This document shows positions 53,479-62,704 of a DNA stretch of 64,000 nucleotides, piece by piece. The notes beneath the pieces are model-generated. The model did no database searches. It was not told the DNA's origin and worked only from the letters and a program-made list of their open reading frames with translations. The stretch covers positions 124,001-188,000 of the forward strand of contig NZ_BJVC01000001.1 in assembly GCF_007988945.1 (NCBI RefSeq), read 5' to 3'. A program made the position numbers and the translations under genes. How positions within the stretch are numbered: the first letter of the stretch is position 1; each line of letters starts with the position of its first letter. The DNA comes from Swaminathania salitolerans. GTDB taxonomy: Bacteria > Pseudomonadota > Alphaproteobacteria > Acetobacterales > Acetobacteraceae.

Positions 53479-54714
53479 GTGACTGCTTCCCCTCATCCGC
53501 ACGGAACCGGCTCCTGGCTGACGGTGATCGGCCTGGGCGAGGACGGGTTTGAGGCCCTTTCCGCCTCCGCGCAACGGGCAATCGAGACGGCCGAAATCCT
53601 CATGGGAGGGCAGCGGCACCTTGCCCTCGTGGAAGGGCATGGCTCCGCGCAGCGAGTCTGCTGGCCCAGACCGTTCTCGGAAGGAGTCGGGCAGATCGCT
53701 TCCTGGTGCGGGCGTCGGGTCGTCGTGCTGGCGTCGGGAGATCCTTTCTGCTTCGGAGCGGGAAGCGTATTGCGCGAGGCCTTCGGCGCCGCGGCCTTGC
53801 GCGTCATTCCTGCGCCATCGGCGCTTACGCTTGCCTGCGCGCGTCTCGGATGGTCTGCGCAGGATGTCACGCTCGCGTCCCTGTGCGGTCGCCCGATAGC
53901 CCGTCTGCGCCCCCTGCTTCAGCCACGCGCCCGCCTGCTGGTTCTCTCTGCCGATGAAACCACCCCGGCCCGTCTCTGCGCCTGGCTCTGCGAACAGCGC
54001 TGCGGGGCATCCCGCATTCATGTTCTGGAGGCTCTCGGAGGGGCGCGGGAACGTATCCGCGTCACGCGCGCCGATGAGGGCGTATCCGGGGAGTGCGACC
54101 GGCTGAACATGGTTGCCGTCCAAATCGTGCCGGATCCGGATGCCGCTCTTGTCCCGCTCTCGGCCGGTCTGCCCGATCACTATTTCGAGCATGACGGCCA
54201 GATGACGAAGCGCGAGATGAGAGCGGTCACGCTCTCGAGCCTTGCGCCCCGCGCGGGCGAAATGCTCTGGGATCTCGGCGCGGGGTCCGGCTCGATCGCG
54301 ATCGAGTGGATGTTGCGTCACCCTGCCAACGCTGCCTGTGCCGTCGAACGCGACCCGGAGCGCGTGGCCCGTATTCTCCGCAATGCCGAGGCTCTGGGGG
54401 TGCCCGAGCTCCACGTGGAACACAGGACCCTGCCTTGCGCGCTGGACGATCTGCCCCGACCGGATGCCGTCTTCGTCGGTGGCGGCGTTGCGACCCCGGC
54501 TCTGCTCGATCTGGGGTGGAGCGCCCTGTCGCCCGGCGGGAGACTTGTCGCCAATGCGGTGACGATGGAAGGAGAGCAGCGTCTTTTCGAGGCTTTTCAA
54601 GCCTGGGGCGGTGCGCTATCGCGCATCGCCATGGAGCGACTGGGACCCATAGGTGACGTATCGGCATTCAGACCGGCAATGACTGTAACGCAATATCGGG
54701 TCGTCAAACCATGA
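53479..54714 (+). CDS. cobL: precorrin-6Y C5,15-methyltransferase (decarboxylating)
   Basis: CobL is a two-domain SAM methyltransferase that also decarboxylates. The 411-residue protein has the CbiE-like N-domain ([27 protein letters not shown]) and a CbiT-like C-domain with [16 protein letters not shown]. The most likely start is a GTG 12 codons before VIGLGEDG; there is no better ATG. It is divergent from cobK with 3 bp between the start codons and overlaps cobE by 4 bp. Confidence 0.9.
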   Translation: MTASPHPHGTGSWLTVIGLGEDGFEALSASAQRAIETAEILMGGQRHLALVEGHGSAQRVCWPRPFSEGVGQIASWCGRRVVVLASGDPFCFGAGSVLREAFGAAALRVIPAPSALTLACARLGWSAQDVTLASLCGRPIARLRPLLQPRARLLVLSADETTPARLCAWLCEQRCGASRIHVLEALGGARERIRVTRADEGVSGECDRLNMVAVQIVPDPDAALVPLSAGLPDHYFEHDGQMTKREMRAVTLSSLAPRAGEMLWDLGAGSGSIAIEWMLRHPANAACAVERDPERVARILRNAEALGVPELHVEHRTLPCALDDLPRPDAVFVGGGVATPALLDLGWSALSPGGRLVANAVTMEGEQRLFEAFQAWGGALSRIAMERLGPIGDVSAFRPAMTVTQYRVVKP

Positions 54715-55094
54715 TCGTCGGCGGACTCGGATGTCGGCTCGAAGCCTCGCCCGAAGCCATGGTCGAGGTCGTCAAGCAGGCCATTGCGACATGGGGGCTC
54801 CCCCATTGTTTTGCCGTTCCGCCCTTTCGTGCGCGTCACGCGGCGGTTCAGGCCGTCGCGCAGTTCTTTTCCCTCCCTGTGCGGACCGTGGATCTCCTGG
54901 CTCTGGCCTCGGCCCAGCCGCGCTGCCTCACGCATTCGGAGCGGGCGCGGATCACGATGGGGTTCGGCTCCATCGCAGAAGGATGCGCCCTCGCGGCGCT
55001 CGGTCCGCAGGGGCGCCTTCTGGGTGCCCGGCTCGCGGGCGAGGGGGTGACCTGCGCCTTTGCCACGCGCGCGGGGCGGGTGTTCTCGCGATGA
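54711..55094 (+). CDS. cobE: cobalamin biosynthesis protein CobE/CbiG C-terminal
   Basis: The 127-residue protein corresponds to the C-terminal domain of CbiG. It has [19 protein letters not shown] at the N-terminus and CLTHS-like, then [11 protein letters not shown] and [11 protein letters not shown]. The exact reaction of CobE in the aerobic route is not settled. It lies between cobL and cobM with overlaps on both sides. Confidence 0.85.
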   Translation: MIVGGLGCRLEASPEAMVEVVKQAIATWGLPHCFAVPPFRARHAAVQAVAQFFSLPVRTVDLLALASAQPRCLTHSERARITMGFGSIAEGCALAALGPQGRLLGARLAGEGVTCAFATRAGRVFSR

Positions 55095-55849
55095 CGGTGC
55101 ATTTCATAGGGGCGGGTCCCGGCGCGCCCGATCTGATGACCTTGCGGGGGCGCGATCTTCTCGCGACCTGCCCGGTCTGTCTCTATGCGGGGTCGATCGT
55201 GCCGCCGGACGTTCTGTCGTTTTGCGGCGAGGGAACCCGGCTGGTCGATACGGCGCCGCTCTGTCTGGACGAAATCGAGGCACTCATGGTGGAGGCGCAT
55301 GCACAGGGCGCGGATGTCGCCCGGCTGCATTCGGGCGATCTCTCCCTGTACAGCGCCGTTGCGGAACAGATCAGGCGGCTGGAAGCGCGTGGCATTCCCT
55401 ATAGCCTGACCCCTGGCGTGCCTGCCTATGCCGCTGCTGCCGCGCGGATCGGACGGGAGCTGACGGTTCCCGGTCTCGCCCAGAGCATCGTGCTGACCCG
55501 TCTCTCCGGACGTGCCTCTCCGATGCCGGAGAAGGAAACGCTCGAGGCGTTCGCTGCGACCGGGGCGACACTCGCCTTGCATCTGGCCATACACAGGCTC
55601 GACGAGCTCGTAGAGCGGCTCGTCCCGTTTTATGGCGTATCCTGCCCTGTCGTGATCGCTGCACGTGTCAGCTGGCCGGACGAACTGATCGTCCGAAGCA
55701 CGCTGGGCGCGGTAAGCGCAGATATGGCGGGGGAAGGCGTGACCCGCACGGCGCTCGTTCTCGTCGGGCCGGCCCTGGATACGGAGGCGTTTCGCGAGAG
55801 TGCCCTGTACGATGCGGGATATCAGAGGCAGTTTCGTACGCGGTCCTGA
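55091..55849 (+). CDS. cobM: precorrin-4 C11-methyltransferase
   Basis: CobM methylates C11 using SAM. The 252-residue protein has [49 protein letters not shown] and [12 protein letters not shown]. It is the last gene of the cluster, 4-bp overlap with cobE, convergent with an XRE regulator. cobF, cobN and the late pathway are not in the window. Confidence 0.94.
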   Translation: MTVHFIGAGPGAPDLMTLRGRDLLATCPVCLYAGSIVPPDVLSFCGEGTRLVDTAPLCLDEIEALMVEAHAQGADVARLHSGDLSLYSAVAEQIRRLEARGIPYSLTPGVPAYAAAAARIGRELTVPGLAQSIVLTRLSGRASPMPEKETLEAFAATGATLALHLAIHRLDELVERLVPFYGVSCPVVIAARVSWPDELIVRSTLGAVSADMAGEGVTRTALVLVGPALDTEAFRESALYDAGYQRQFRTRS

Positions 55850-55906
55850 GTGGAGCGCATGGCGTCGGCCCGATAGGGGGCAAAACGCGCTGCGGGGTGG
55901 CCGCTT

Positions 55907-56332
55907 TCAGCTCGCCGCATGCCTCGAGCCCGTTGCGCGTGCAGGCGTCGCGCTGCGCTCGGTGCGTGTATTGGACTGTTTATGCACCTGACGTTCCATC
56001 CATTTCTGCGCAGTCAGCTTGTATTCGGGTTTCAGCGCCCGGTAGAGCTGGATGAGATCGTTCTCGTCGGGCGAGAGGATCGCCGGAATGTCTTCCTCGA
56101 TCATGCCGGTCAGGAAGGCCTCGGTCGAGACACCGAAGAGGTCGGCCAGTTTCGGGATATATTTGCGCAGGCTGCCGACGCGTCCGGTTTCCCAGAAGGC
56201 GACGGCCGAACGCGAGACCCCGAGGGCATCGGCCAGTTGCTGCTGGCTCATGCCCTGGCTTTTGCGGAGCATGGCGATGCGACGCGTGAGGGCGGTGCTG
56301 GGCGAAAGGCCTCCCGGGGTGGTGACGGACAT
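55907..56332 (-). CDS. XRE-family transcriptional regulator
   Basis: The 141-residue protein has an N-terminal Cro/C1-type helix-turn-helix: IAMLRKSQGMSQQQLADALG and VSRSAVAFWETGR (about residues 19-51). A region KYIPKLADLFGVSTEAFL completes the HTH_3 domain. The Arg/Ala-rich tail has no recognised sensor. A near-perfect palindrome 33-52 bp upstream suggests autoregulation. It is convergent with cobM, so a direct link to cobalamin is not implied by operon structure. Confidence 0.85.
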   Translation of the reverse strand: MSVTTPGGLSPSTALTRRIAMLRKSQGMSQQQLADALGVSRSAVAFWETGRVGSLRKYIPKLADLFGVSTEAFLTGMIEEDIPAILSPDENDLIQLYRALKPEYKLTAQKWMERQVHKQSNTRTERSATPARATGSRHAAS

Positions 56333-56643
56333 GTTTCTCGGGTCTCTGGACTGTCACGGAAAACGGGCGAATAAGTATTCACCCTAGCAAGTCTGCGCCG
56401 CAATTTCCAGAACCTGCTTCGAAAACCGGATTCCGGCAAGAAATCAGCCCCCCGGAACCGCTCCCCCGGTATTCCGCAGGCTGTTTCCCGCCGGTCGCGT
56501 TTCGCCCGTGGCTTTCCTGCCCGCAATGTTCCGGACGAAGGCTGTCAGCGGCGCGGAGGCGCCGGGCAAGCCCTGTACGAAGCCGGATCCGCATCCCATA
56601 TGCGAAGGGACCCGGACACATCCGACGAAAAAGGACTTCCCCG
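56333..56643. promoter_or_regulatory. 311-bp divergent region between the XRE regulator and pirin
   Basis: No coding frame looks real. The region contains the palindrome near the regulator start and a GC-rich stretch towards pirin. It holds the promoters for both genes. Confidence 0.5.
56365..56384. promoter_or_regulatory. 20-bp inverted repeat, probable operator of the XRE regulator
   Basis: GGGCGAATA-AG-TATTCACCC has 9-bp arms with a single mismatch around a 2-bp centre. It lies 33 bp upstream of the regulator ATG, an autoregulatory position. Confidence 0.55.
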
Positions 56644-57345
56644 ATGATCGAACCAAGGCCTCTCGCTTCGCTGGGTCGTGCAGATCTCGGCTGGCTGCGC
56701 GCCACCTATCATTTTTCCTTTGCAGAGTATCGCGCGCCCGAGAGGATGGGCTGGGGGGCGCTGCGCGTCTGGAATGATGACGAAATCGCGCCGGATGCCG
56801 GTTTTCCGGCCCATCCGCATCGCGACATGGAGATCATCACCTATGTTCGCCGGGGCGCCATCACCCATCGCGACTCTCTGGGCAATGAGGGGCGCACCGG
56901 TGCCGGGCAGGTTCAGGTGATGTCCGCCGGGAGCGGCATCATCCATAGCGAGCTCAATCTGGAGCGCGAGCCCACGACATTGTTCCAGATATGGATCCTG
57001 CCCGACCGGCGCGGCCATGCGCCCTCATGGGGGAGCCGTCCGTTTCCGGTTCGGGCGCGGGAAGGCCGGCTCGTCACTCTGGCATCGGGCATGGAGGAAG
57101 AGGAAGACGCGCTGCCCATCAATGCCCGTGCCAGGGTTCGGGCGACGACATTGCAGCAGGGGCAGTCGGTTGCGTGGGCGTTTTCCCCCGGGTGGAGCGG
57201 CTATGCCGTTCTTGCCTCGGGTCGTGCCAGTTTCGGACCCTTCGCGCTCGAGGCAAGAGACGGCGTCGCGGTGCGCGACGAAGCCTCTGTGACCGTCCAT
57301 GCCCTGGCAGATGCGGAGATCGTTTTCGTCGAAACCGCTCCCTGA
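56644..57345 (+). CDS. pirin family protein (YhhW-like bicupin)
   Basis: The 233-residue protein belongs to the pirin family, metal-binding bicupins that include YhhW-type quercetinases and regulatory proteins. The metal ligands are visible in HPHRDMEIITY (two His) and GSGIIHSELN (His and Glu). The second cupin is degenerate, as usual. Start MIEPRPLASLGRADLGWL matches the family. It is divergent from the XRE gene, which could control it. Confidence 0.9.
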   Translation: MIEPRPLASLGRADLGWLRATYHFSFAEYRAPERMGWGALRVWNDDEIAPDAGFPAHPHRDMEIITYVRRGAITHRDSLGNEGRTGAGQVQVMSAGSGIIHSELNLEREPTTLFQIWILPDRRGHAPSWGSRPFPVRAREGRLVTLASGMEEEEDALPINARARVRATTLQQGQSVAWAFSPGWSGYAVLASGRASFGPFALEARDGVAVRDEASVTVHALADAEIVFVETAP

Positions 57346-57375
57346 GCGGTCGCCGATCCGGAAAAAGACTTCCTC

Positions 57376-57395
57376 AACCCCTCCCCCCCAGGGTA
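57376..57395. promoter_or_regulatory. candidate CsoR/RcnR-type G-tract operator
   Basis: Read on the reverse strand this is TACCC-TGGGGGGGAG-GGGTT: a 7-G tract flanked by near-inverted TACCC/GGGTT arms, the form of CsoR/RcnR family operators. It ends 10 bp before the sensor gene start and would block the whole metal operon. Confidence 0.5.
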
Positions 57396-57405
57396 TGGGA
57401 GGAGA

Positions 57406-57816
57406 ATGACCCAGACGCGCCCCGGACCGACCGACACCCTAGACCACGAGCCGCGCCAACGGCCCACCCGCAGGCCGGGCCGCGGGGGCAGTCACGGGCC
57501 CAGCCACGGGGCCAGTCACGAGCCCAGTCACGGGTCCGACCATGGGGCCAGTCACAAACCCAGCCACAGAAATGTGACGATCCGTCTGAAACAGGCTCAC
57601 GGTCATCTTGCGACAATTCTCGAGATGATCGAGTCCGACCGGAGCTGCGCCGATCTGGCCCAGCAGATCCAGGCGGTCGAGAACACCATCCGCAACGCAA
57701 AGCGTCGTCTGATCCGCGATCATGTCGAGCATTGCATCGTCGAGGCGCTGGCCGATGGCGGTCTCAGCAAGGAGCATGCGCTGGAGGAATTCAGCCATTT
57801 CGCCAGATATCTCTGA
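57406..57816 (+). CDS. CsoR/RcnR-family metal-sensing repressor with His-rich N-terminus
   Basis: The 136-residue protein has an all-helical DUF156 domain from about residue 56: VTIRLKQAHGHLATILEMIE then CADLAQQIQAVENTIRNAKR. Ligands C81, H106 and C110 have the CsoR Cu(I) spacing (C-x24-H-x3-C); RcnR has His at the last place. An additional H109 is present. Residues 29-56 are seven tetrapeptide repeats of SHGP/SHGA type that could collect metal. It is 1-bp overlapped with the adaptor gene and precedes a CzcA-like pump. GGAGGAG precedes the ATG. Confidence 0.85.
   Translation: MTQTRPGPTDTLDHEPRQRPTRRPGRGGSHGPSHGASHEPSHGSDHGASHKPSHRNVTIRLKQAHGHLATILEMIESDRSCADLAQQIQAVENTIRNAKRRLIRDHVEHCIVEALADGGLSKEHALEEFSHFARYL
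57490..57573. repeat. seven 12-bp units encoding the SHxx repeats of the metal sensor
   Basis: Units of the form AGTCACGGGCCC are tandemly repeated with changes and keep the reading frame, encoding SHGP, SHGA, SHEP, SHGS, DHGA, SHKP, SHRN. Confidence 0.85.
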
Positions 57817-59114
57817 TGCGTAAGGTGGCCTTTCTCTTCGCTTCGCACATGGCGTTCCGTTCCCTCGCTGCGACAGGCGTCATCATCGGCTGTGCGGTTC
57901 TGGCAGGGGCGCCGGCAGCCAGGGGGGAAGACACGTGGCGCCATGTCTATGAGCTGCCGCTGGAAGCCCAGACCAACGCAAGGACGTCGTTCGCGACCGT
58001 GCGTCGCGATACGCTGATCCGGGGTATCGGGGCGATGGCCCGGGTGGATGCGGATACGAGCCGCGTCATCGTCATCCGTCCGGCGGGCAGCGGAAAGGTG
58101 ACCGACGTGCATGTCACGCCGGGCGCCCGTGTCAGAAAGGGGCAGAGCCTCGTCAGCTACACCGATCACTCCCTTCATGAACTGCATCTCCAGTATGCCC
58201 AGATGCAGGCGGCGCTCGATTCCGCGCGTGCAGGCGCTCTCGAGGCGGAGCAGCTCTACAAGCGCGGTCTGGCCTTGGCGGGCAGTGCCGTATCGACCGG
58301 GGAACTGCAGAAACGGCGCATGATTCTCGAGCAGCAGCGCGGTCTGGTTGCGGCACGAAAGGCGGATCTCGAGACGCTGGAGCATCGCAGGACCGAGGAA
58401 TTCACCTCCGTGACAGAGCGGATCGTGGAGGACGAGGCATCGGATCTCGTTTCTCCCGTCGATGGTGTCGTCCAGTCCGTCAACAGCGCTGTGGCCTCGG
58501 ACATCACGGCAGGAGACAAGGTGGTGACGATCGTCGATCTCTCCCGTCTCTGGCTGGTGGCCGATCTCTCTCCCGACGATGCATCCCGGATAGATCCGGG
58601 CGACAGGGCCGTCTTCCGCCCGAGTGGCCAGGGGGGTGGGTCTGGCGGCGAATCGGAGAGCGGACCAAGGGATGCCGGGAAAAATGCCGGGAACAATGCC
58701 GGGAGAGATACCGGGGATGATCCGGCGATGGATAATACGGCGATCGTCGCGCGGGTCGATACGATCGAAGGTCTTGCCGATCCTGCGACAGGTCTGGTGC
58801 GCGTCGTCTGCGTTCTCGACCATCCGCCTCCGCGGTTGCGTCCGGGCATGATGCTCGATGCCAGATTCGAGACCGGGAGTGGCGCCCGGGGGCTGATCGT
58901 CCCGCAGGCTGCCCTGCAGGAAATCGACGGCCAGACCGTTGTCTTCCTGCGTCGCTCGCCAACGCGTTTCGTGCCGGTCGTGGTGCAGGAACTTGCCGGG
59001 AACGACGAGGAAGCGGCGGTGAGCGGTGCCCTGCAGGCGGGAGACGTCGTGATGGCGCAAGGGAGCTTCGTTCTCAAATCCATGGCCCTTCTGGGCTCCC
59101 TGGCATCGGACTGA
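57816..59114 (+). CDS. heavy-metal RND efflux periplasmic adaptor
   Basis: The 432-residue HlyD/CusB-CzcB-type membrane fusion protein starts with a Sec signal (MRKVAFLF, core LAATGVIIGCAVLAGAPAARG). It has the lipoyl halves at GKVTDVHVTPGARVRKGQSL and VSPVDGVVQSVNSAVASD, with a coiled-coil hairpin between (about 120-200). An Asn/Gly/Asp-rich insertion (about 268-305), made of short repeats (NAGN, DTGD), lies in the beta-barrel domain. The start is TGATG with the sensor gene. It links the RND pump to an outer-membrane channel not encoded here. Confidence 0.88.
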   Translation: MRKVAFLFASHMAFRSLAATGVIIGCAVLAGAPAARGEDTWRHVYELPLEAQTNARTSFATVRRDTLIRGIGAMARVDADTSRVIVIRPAGSGKVTDVHVTPGARVRKGQSLVSYTDHSLHELHLQYAQMQAALDSARAGALEAEQLYKRGLALAGSAVSTGELQKRRMILEQQRGLVAARKADLETLEHRRTEEFTSVTERIVEDEASDLVSPVDGVVQSVNSAVASDITAGDKVVTIVDLSRLWLVADLSPDDASRIDPGDRAVFRPSGQGGGSGGESESGPRDAGKNAGNNAGRDTGDDPAMDNTAIVARVDTIEGLADPATGLVRVVCVLDHPPPRLRPGMMLDARFETGSGARGLIVPQAALQEIDGQTVVFLRRSPTRFVPVVVQELAGNDEEAAVSGALQAGDVVMAQGSFVLKSMALLGSLASD

Positions 59115-59123
59115 GATCTGCCC

Positions 59124-62100
59124 ATGTGGATGGCCCTGCAGAAAAACAGGCTCGCCGTGCTCGGTCTGGCTCTTCTGTGCGTGCTTGCCGGTCTGCTGGC
59201 GGTTCCGGGGCTGCCGGTCGAGCCGGTTCCCGATATCTCGCCCAGACAGGTGCTCGTGTCGGTGACGGCGCCCGGGCTTGCGACCGAGGAGGTCGAGAAG
59301 GAGATCACCTTTCCGATCGAGTCCAGTCTTACCGGCCTGCCCGGGCTGATCGATCTGCGTTCCGTATCGAGAAACGGCGTTTCGGTCGTCTATCTGCAAT
59401 TCGAGGACGGCTCGGATATCGATCTCGACCGTAGCCGGGTCAGTGAGCGCCTCCAGCGCGCGCGCGCGGCCATCGTTCCGCCCGTGACCGTCACGATGGG
59501 GCCGCTCGCGACCGGAATGGGCGAGATCATGCAGATCGAGATCAGGGGCGATTCCCGGTATTCTCCCCTCGCGCTCAATCGTCTCATGACCTGGTCCGTC
59601 GCGCCGCAGCTGCGTCTCGTTCCCGGGGTGGCCGATGTCAATGTCAATGGCGGCGCCGAGGAGACCTATCTGCTCACGATCGATCCGGCCCGGCTGCGCA
59701 GCCATAACGTGAGCCTCGAGACGGTCTATGCGGCGATCGAGCGTGACAATGCCGCTTCGGGCGGTGGCTGGATCGCCCATCAGGCGGAGCAGCGGGTCGT
59801 GGTCGGGCGGGCGCTGATCGGGTCTCTTGCGGCATTCGGTGCGATCCCTGTCGCAAACGGTCCCGATGGCAGCACCATACGCCTGCGCGATCTGGGGCGG
59901 GTTTCCCTGGGGGGACGCCAGCGTCTGGGTGCTGTGACGCGCGACGGAAAGGGAGAGATCGTCAACGGCGTCGTGCTGATGCAGGAGGGGGCCAGTTCGA
60001 ACGCCGTTCTCGCTTCGATCGCAAGGGCACTCCCCGCGATAGAAAAGCAGCTCCCTCCCGGCGTCACGCTCAGACAGCTCTACAGTCGCGCCACGCTGAC
60101 GGACGAAACGATCCGGACGATCAGGGAAAATCTCGCCCTCGGCGCGGTTCTCGTCTTTCTGACCCTTCTGGTCGTGATCGGGGACTGGCGCGCGGCGCTC
60201 GTCATCATCTCGGTCATCCCGGTCTCGCTTGTCATGGCCTTCGTCGGGATGCGGTTTTTCGGGATTTCGGCAAATCTGCTCAGTCTCGGGGCAATCGATT
60301 TCGGCATGATCGTCGATGGCTCTCTCGTGATCGTGGAGCACATGATGGTCGAGCGTGCCCGGGACGGGGGGCGCCGCTCCATGACGGAGCTGGCGGTGAG
60401 GACCGTGCGCCTCGTGTCGCGGCCCGTCATCTTCGCGGTGCTGGTCATCATCGTGGTGTATCTGCCGGTCCTGACCCTCGAAGGGGTGGAAGGACGCATG
60501 TTCCGCCCCATGGCTCAGACCATCATCATGGGATTGCTGGTCTCGCTGACCTATTGTTTCGTCGTCGTGCCGGTCCTGTCGGCCCTCCTGCTGCGGGGGC
60601 GAGGCGACGACAGGGAAACCCGTTTTGTGCGGCTGTGTCGCCGTTTCTACGAGCCGGCTCTCGTCTGGTGCGGGCGCCATGCCCGGGCGGTCTTCGGCGC
60701 GACCGGCCTTCTCATGGGGGTGGCGTTGTTCCTTGCGGCAGATCTGGGAGGGGAATTCGTCCCCCAGCTCGAGGAAGGCGCTCTGGTCGTGAGCGCGATG
60801 CGTCTGCCCAGCGCCTCTCTGCCGACGGTGCTGGCATCGGTCACGGCGGAGGAGAGGATTCTCAGGCAGTTTCCCGAAGTCGAAACCGTGGTCAGCAACA
60901 CGGGTACCGCTGCGATCCCGACCGATCCCATGGGCGTTGGAGAGACGGACAGCTTCGTCTTCCTCAAGCCGCGATCGACGTGGCGCGCGGGCATGACGCA
61001 GGCACGTCTCGTTGACGAGATGAATGCGAAACTGACGCATGACATGCCCGATGCCGCCTATTCATGGACCCAGCCCATCGAGATGAGAATGGACGATCTG
61101 TTATCCGGCGTCCGGACCCAGCTTGCGATCTCCATCTATGGAGACGATCTCCCGGTGCTCGATACCCTTGCGGCACAGGTCGTGCAGGCCGTCTCAGGCG
61201 TACGCGGAGCGGCCGATGTCGCCAGACAGGGCGAGGGAACGGTTCCCTATCTCCATATCGACGTCGATCGGGACGCGGCAGGCCGGTTCGACATAGCGGT
61301 GCCGGAGATACTGGCCACGATCGAGGCCATCGGTGGGCATATCGGACGGCCAGTCATTCTCGACAATGCCCTGATTCCGACCCAGATCCGTTTTCCGTCA
61401 GCCGTCTCCCGGTCTATCGACCGGATCGGCCGGTTGCAGCTGCGACGACAGGACGGCAAGGGATGGGCGCTCCTGAAGGATGTGACGCGGATCCGCCTCG
61501 ATCAGGGGCCGTCACGCATCGATCGTGACGGATTGCATCGGCGTGTCGTCGTGCAGGCCAATATACGGGGGCGGGATGTCAGTTCCTTCGTCGCCGAGGC
61601 GCGCCGAAAGGTGTCGGCGATCGCTCTGCCGCCGGGATATCGTCTTGCCTGGTCGGGACAGTTCCGCAACCTGCAGACGGCCATGGCGCGGCTCGAGCGC
61701 GTCGTTCCGGTCGCGCTGACGCTTATCTTCGTGCTGCTGGTTGCCGCACTCGGATCGCCCAGGGCGGCTGGTCTCGTCTTCTGCAACCTGCCCGTGGCGG
61801 CGATGGGAGGCGTTTTCGCGCTGGCGCTGCGCGGGCTCCCTTTCAGCATCGCGGCAGGTATCGGCTTCATTGCCCTGTTCGGGGTCGCCATTCTGAACGG
61901 GGTCGTTCTACTCAGTCAGATCGGCACGTTTCGCGCGGCAGGATCGAGTGCGGCAGAGGCCGCCTTTGCGGCGGCGCGAAGCCGTTTCCGTCCGGTTCTC
62001 GCCACGGCCTCAGTTGCTAGTCTCGGCTTTTTCCCGATGGCATTTTCGGGCAGTGCCGGGGCGGAGGTCGAACGGCCGCTCGCCACGGTCGTGATCGGTG

Positions 62101-62219
62101 GGCTGGTGAGTTCGACCGCCCTGACGCTTTTCGTATTGCCCGTGCTTTACGCACGGCTCTTCGGCGGAAGCGGGGCCATACGCGGTTCCGGAACCGGCGG
62201 ATCCCGGAAGCCGGAATGA
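59124..62219 (+). CDS. CzcA-type heavy-metal RND efflux pump
   Basis: The 1031-residue inner-membrane pump has twelve helices and two periplasmic loops. Start MWMALQKNRLAVLGLALL follows a 9-bp gap after the adaptor. The HME signature AIDFGMIVDGSLVIVEH, with D392, is of the DFGxxVDG type that indicates divalent metals (Co, Zn, Cd, Ni); Cu/Ag pumps have a different sequence here. The porter segment IEMRMDDLLSGVRTQLAI also resembles CzcA/CnrA. The metal cannot be fixed from sequence. Confidence 0.92.
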   Translation: MWMALQKNRLAVLGLALLCVLAGLLAVPGLPVEPVPDISPRQVLVSVTAPGLATEEVEKEITFPIESSLTGLPGLIDLRSVSRNGVSVVYLQFEDGSDIDLDRSRVSERLQRARAAIVPPVTVTMGPLATGMGEIMQIEIRGDSRYSPLALNRLMTWSVAPQLRLVPGVADVNVNGGAEETYLLTIDPARLRSHNVSLETVYAAIERDNAASGGGWIAHQAEQRVVVGRALIGSLAAFGAIPVANGPDGSTIRLRDLGRVSLGGRQRLGAVTRDGKGEIVNGVVLMQEGASSNAVLASIARALPAIEKQLPPGVTLRQLYSRATLTDETIRTIRENLALGAVLVFLTLLVVIGDWRAALVIISVIPVSLVMAFVGMRFFGISANLLSLGAIDFGMIVDGSLVIVEHMMVERARDGGRRSMTELAVRTVRLVSRPVIFAVLVIIVVYLPVLTLEGVEGRMFRPMAQTIIMGLLVSLTYCFVVVPVLSALLLRGRGDDRETRFVRLCRRFYEPALVWCGRHARAVFGATGLLMGVALFLAADLGGEFVPQLEEGALVVSAMRLPSASLPTVLASVTAEERILRQFPEVETVVSNTGTAAIPTDPMGVGETDSFVFLKPRSTWRAGMTQARLVDEMNAKLTHDMPDAAYSWTQPIEMRMDDLLSGVRTQLAISIYGDDLPVLDTLAAQVVQAVSGVRGAADVARQGEGTVPYLHIDVDRDAAGRFDIAVPEILATIEAIGGHIGRPVILDNALIPTQIRFPSAVSRSIDRIGRLQLRRQDGKGWALLKDVTRIRLDQGPSRIDRDGLHRRVVVQANIRGRDVSSFVAEARRKVSAIALPPGYRLAWSGQFRNLQTAMARLERVVPVALTLIFVLLVAALGSPRAAGLVFCNLPVAAMGGVFALALRGLPFSIAAGIGFIALFGVAILNGVVLLSQIGTFRAAGSSAAEAAFAAARSRFRPVLATASVASLGFFPMAFSGSAGAEVERPLATVVIGGLVSSTALTLFVLPVLYARLFGGSGAIRGSGTGGSRKPE

Positions 62220-62291
62220 TCGGCACGATGCGATTCCCGGGGAAGCTGTGGGCGCGCAGGCGGAGTTAGGGAAGGGGATGAGATTGCGGAT

Positions 62292-62309
62292 CGGGGCGCA
62301 ATCGCCCCG
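62292..62309. terminator. hairpin between convergent RND and VOC genes
   Basis: CGGGGCG-CAAT-CGCCCCG, a perfect 7-bp stem with a 4-nt loop, sits in the 104-bp convergent gap. It has no T-run. Confidence 0.45.
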
Positions 62310-62323
62310 TCCGTCAGCGTCGT

Positions 62324-62704
62324 TCAGCCTTCCTTGTAGAAAGCGCAGAGCTTGTTGCCGTCCGGGTCGCGGAGATAGGCGAGATGGAGCGTACCCATTG
62401 CGGTTTCGCGCGGGCCCGGCGGTGCCTCGATGGGGGTGCCGCCATGTGCCGCTCCCGCCTCGTACCAGGCTTTTACGGCCTCGGGGGAGGAGGCGAGAAA
62501 GCCGATCGTGCCGCCATTGGCACCTGTTGCGGGTTTGCCGTCGATCGGCTTCGTGATGATGAAACGGCCGCCGTCATGGCTGTAGAACAGACGTCCCTTG
62601 GGGTCCGGCGTTGCCGGAGGACAGCCGAGCGCACCGAGCGCGGCGTCGTAGAAGGTCTTTGAGCGTTCGAGGTCGTTGCTTCCGAGCATTACGTGGCTGA
62701 ACAT
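62324..62704 (-). CDS. VOC family (glyoxalase/dioxygenase-like) protein
   Basis: The 126-residue protein has two beta-alpha-beta-beta-beta modules: MFSHVMLGSNDLERSKTFYD at the N-terminus and LRDPDGNKLCAFYKEG at the C-terminus, typical of VOC-fold lactoylglutathione-lyase relatives. The conserved His near the start (H4) and the His/Glu in the later strands are compatible with a metal site, but the substrate is unknown. Confidence 0.88.
   Translation of the reverse strand: MFSHVMLGSNDLERSKTFYDAALGALGCPPATPDPKGRLFYSHDGGRFIITKPIDGKPATGANGGTIGFLASSPEAVKAWYEAGAAHGGTPIEAPPGPRETAMGTLHLAYLRDPDGNKLCAFYKEG

Noticed and set aside
57720-61040. 1106-codon open frame on the reverse strand
   Set aside because: It is antisense to the adaptor and RND pump genes, which have full family matches. 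The product is Arg/His/Asp-rich shadow sequence typical of high-GC antisense frames.
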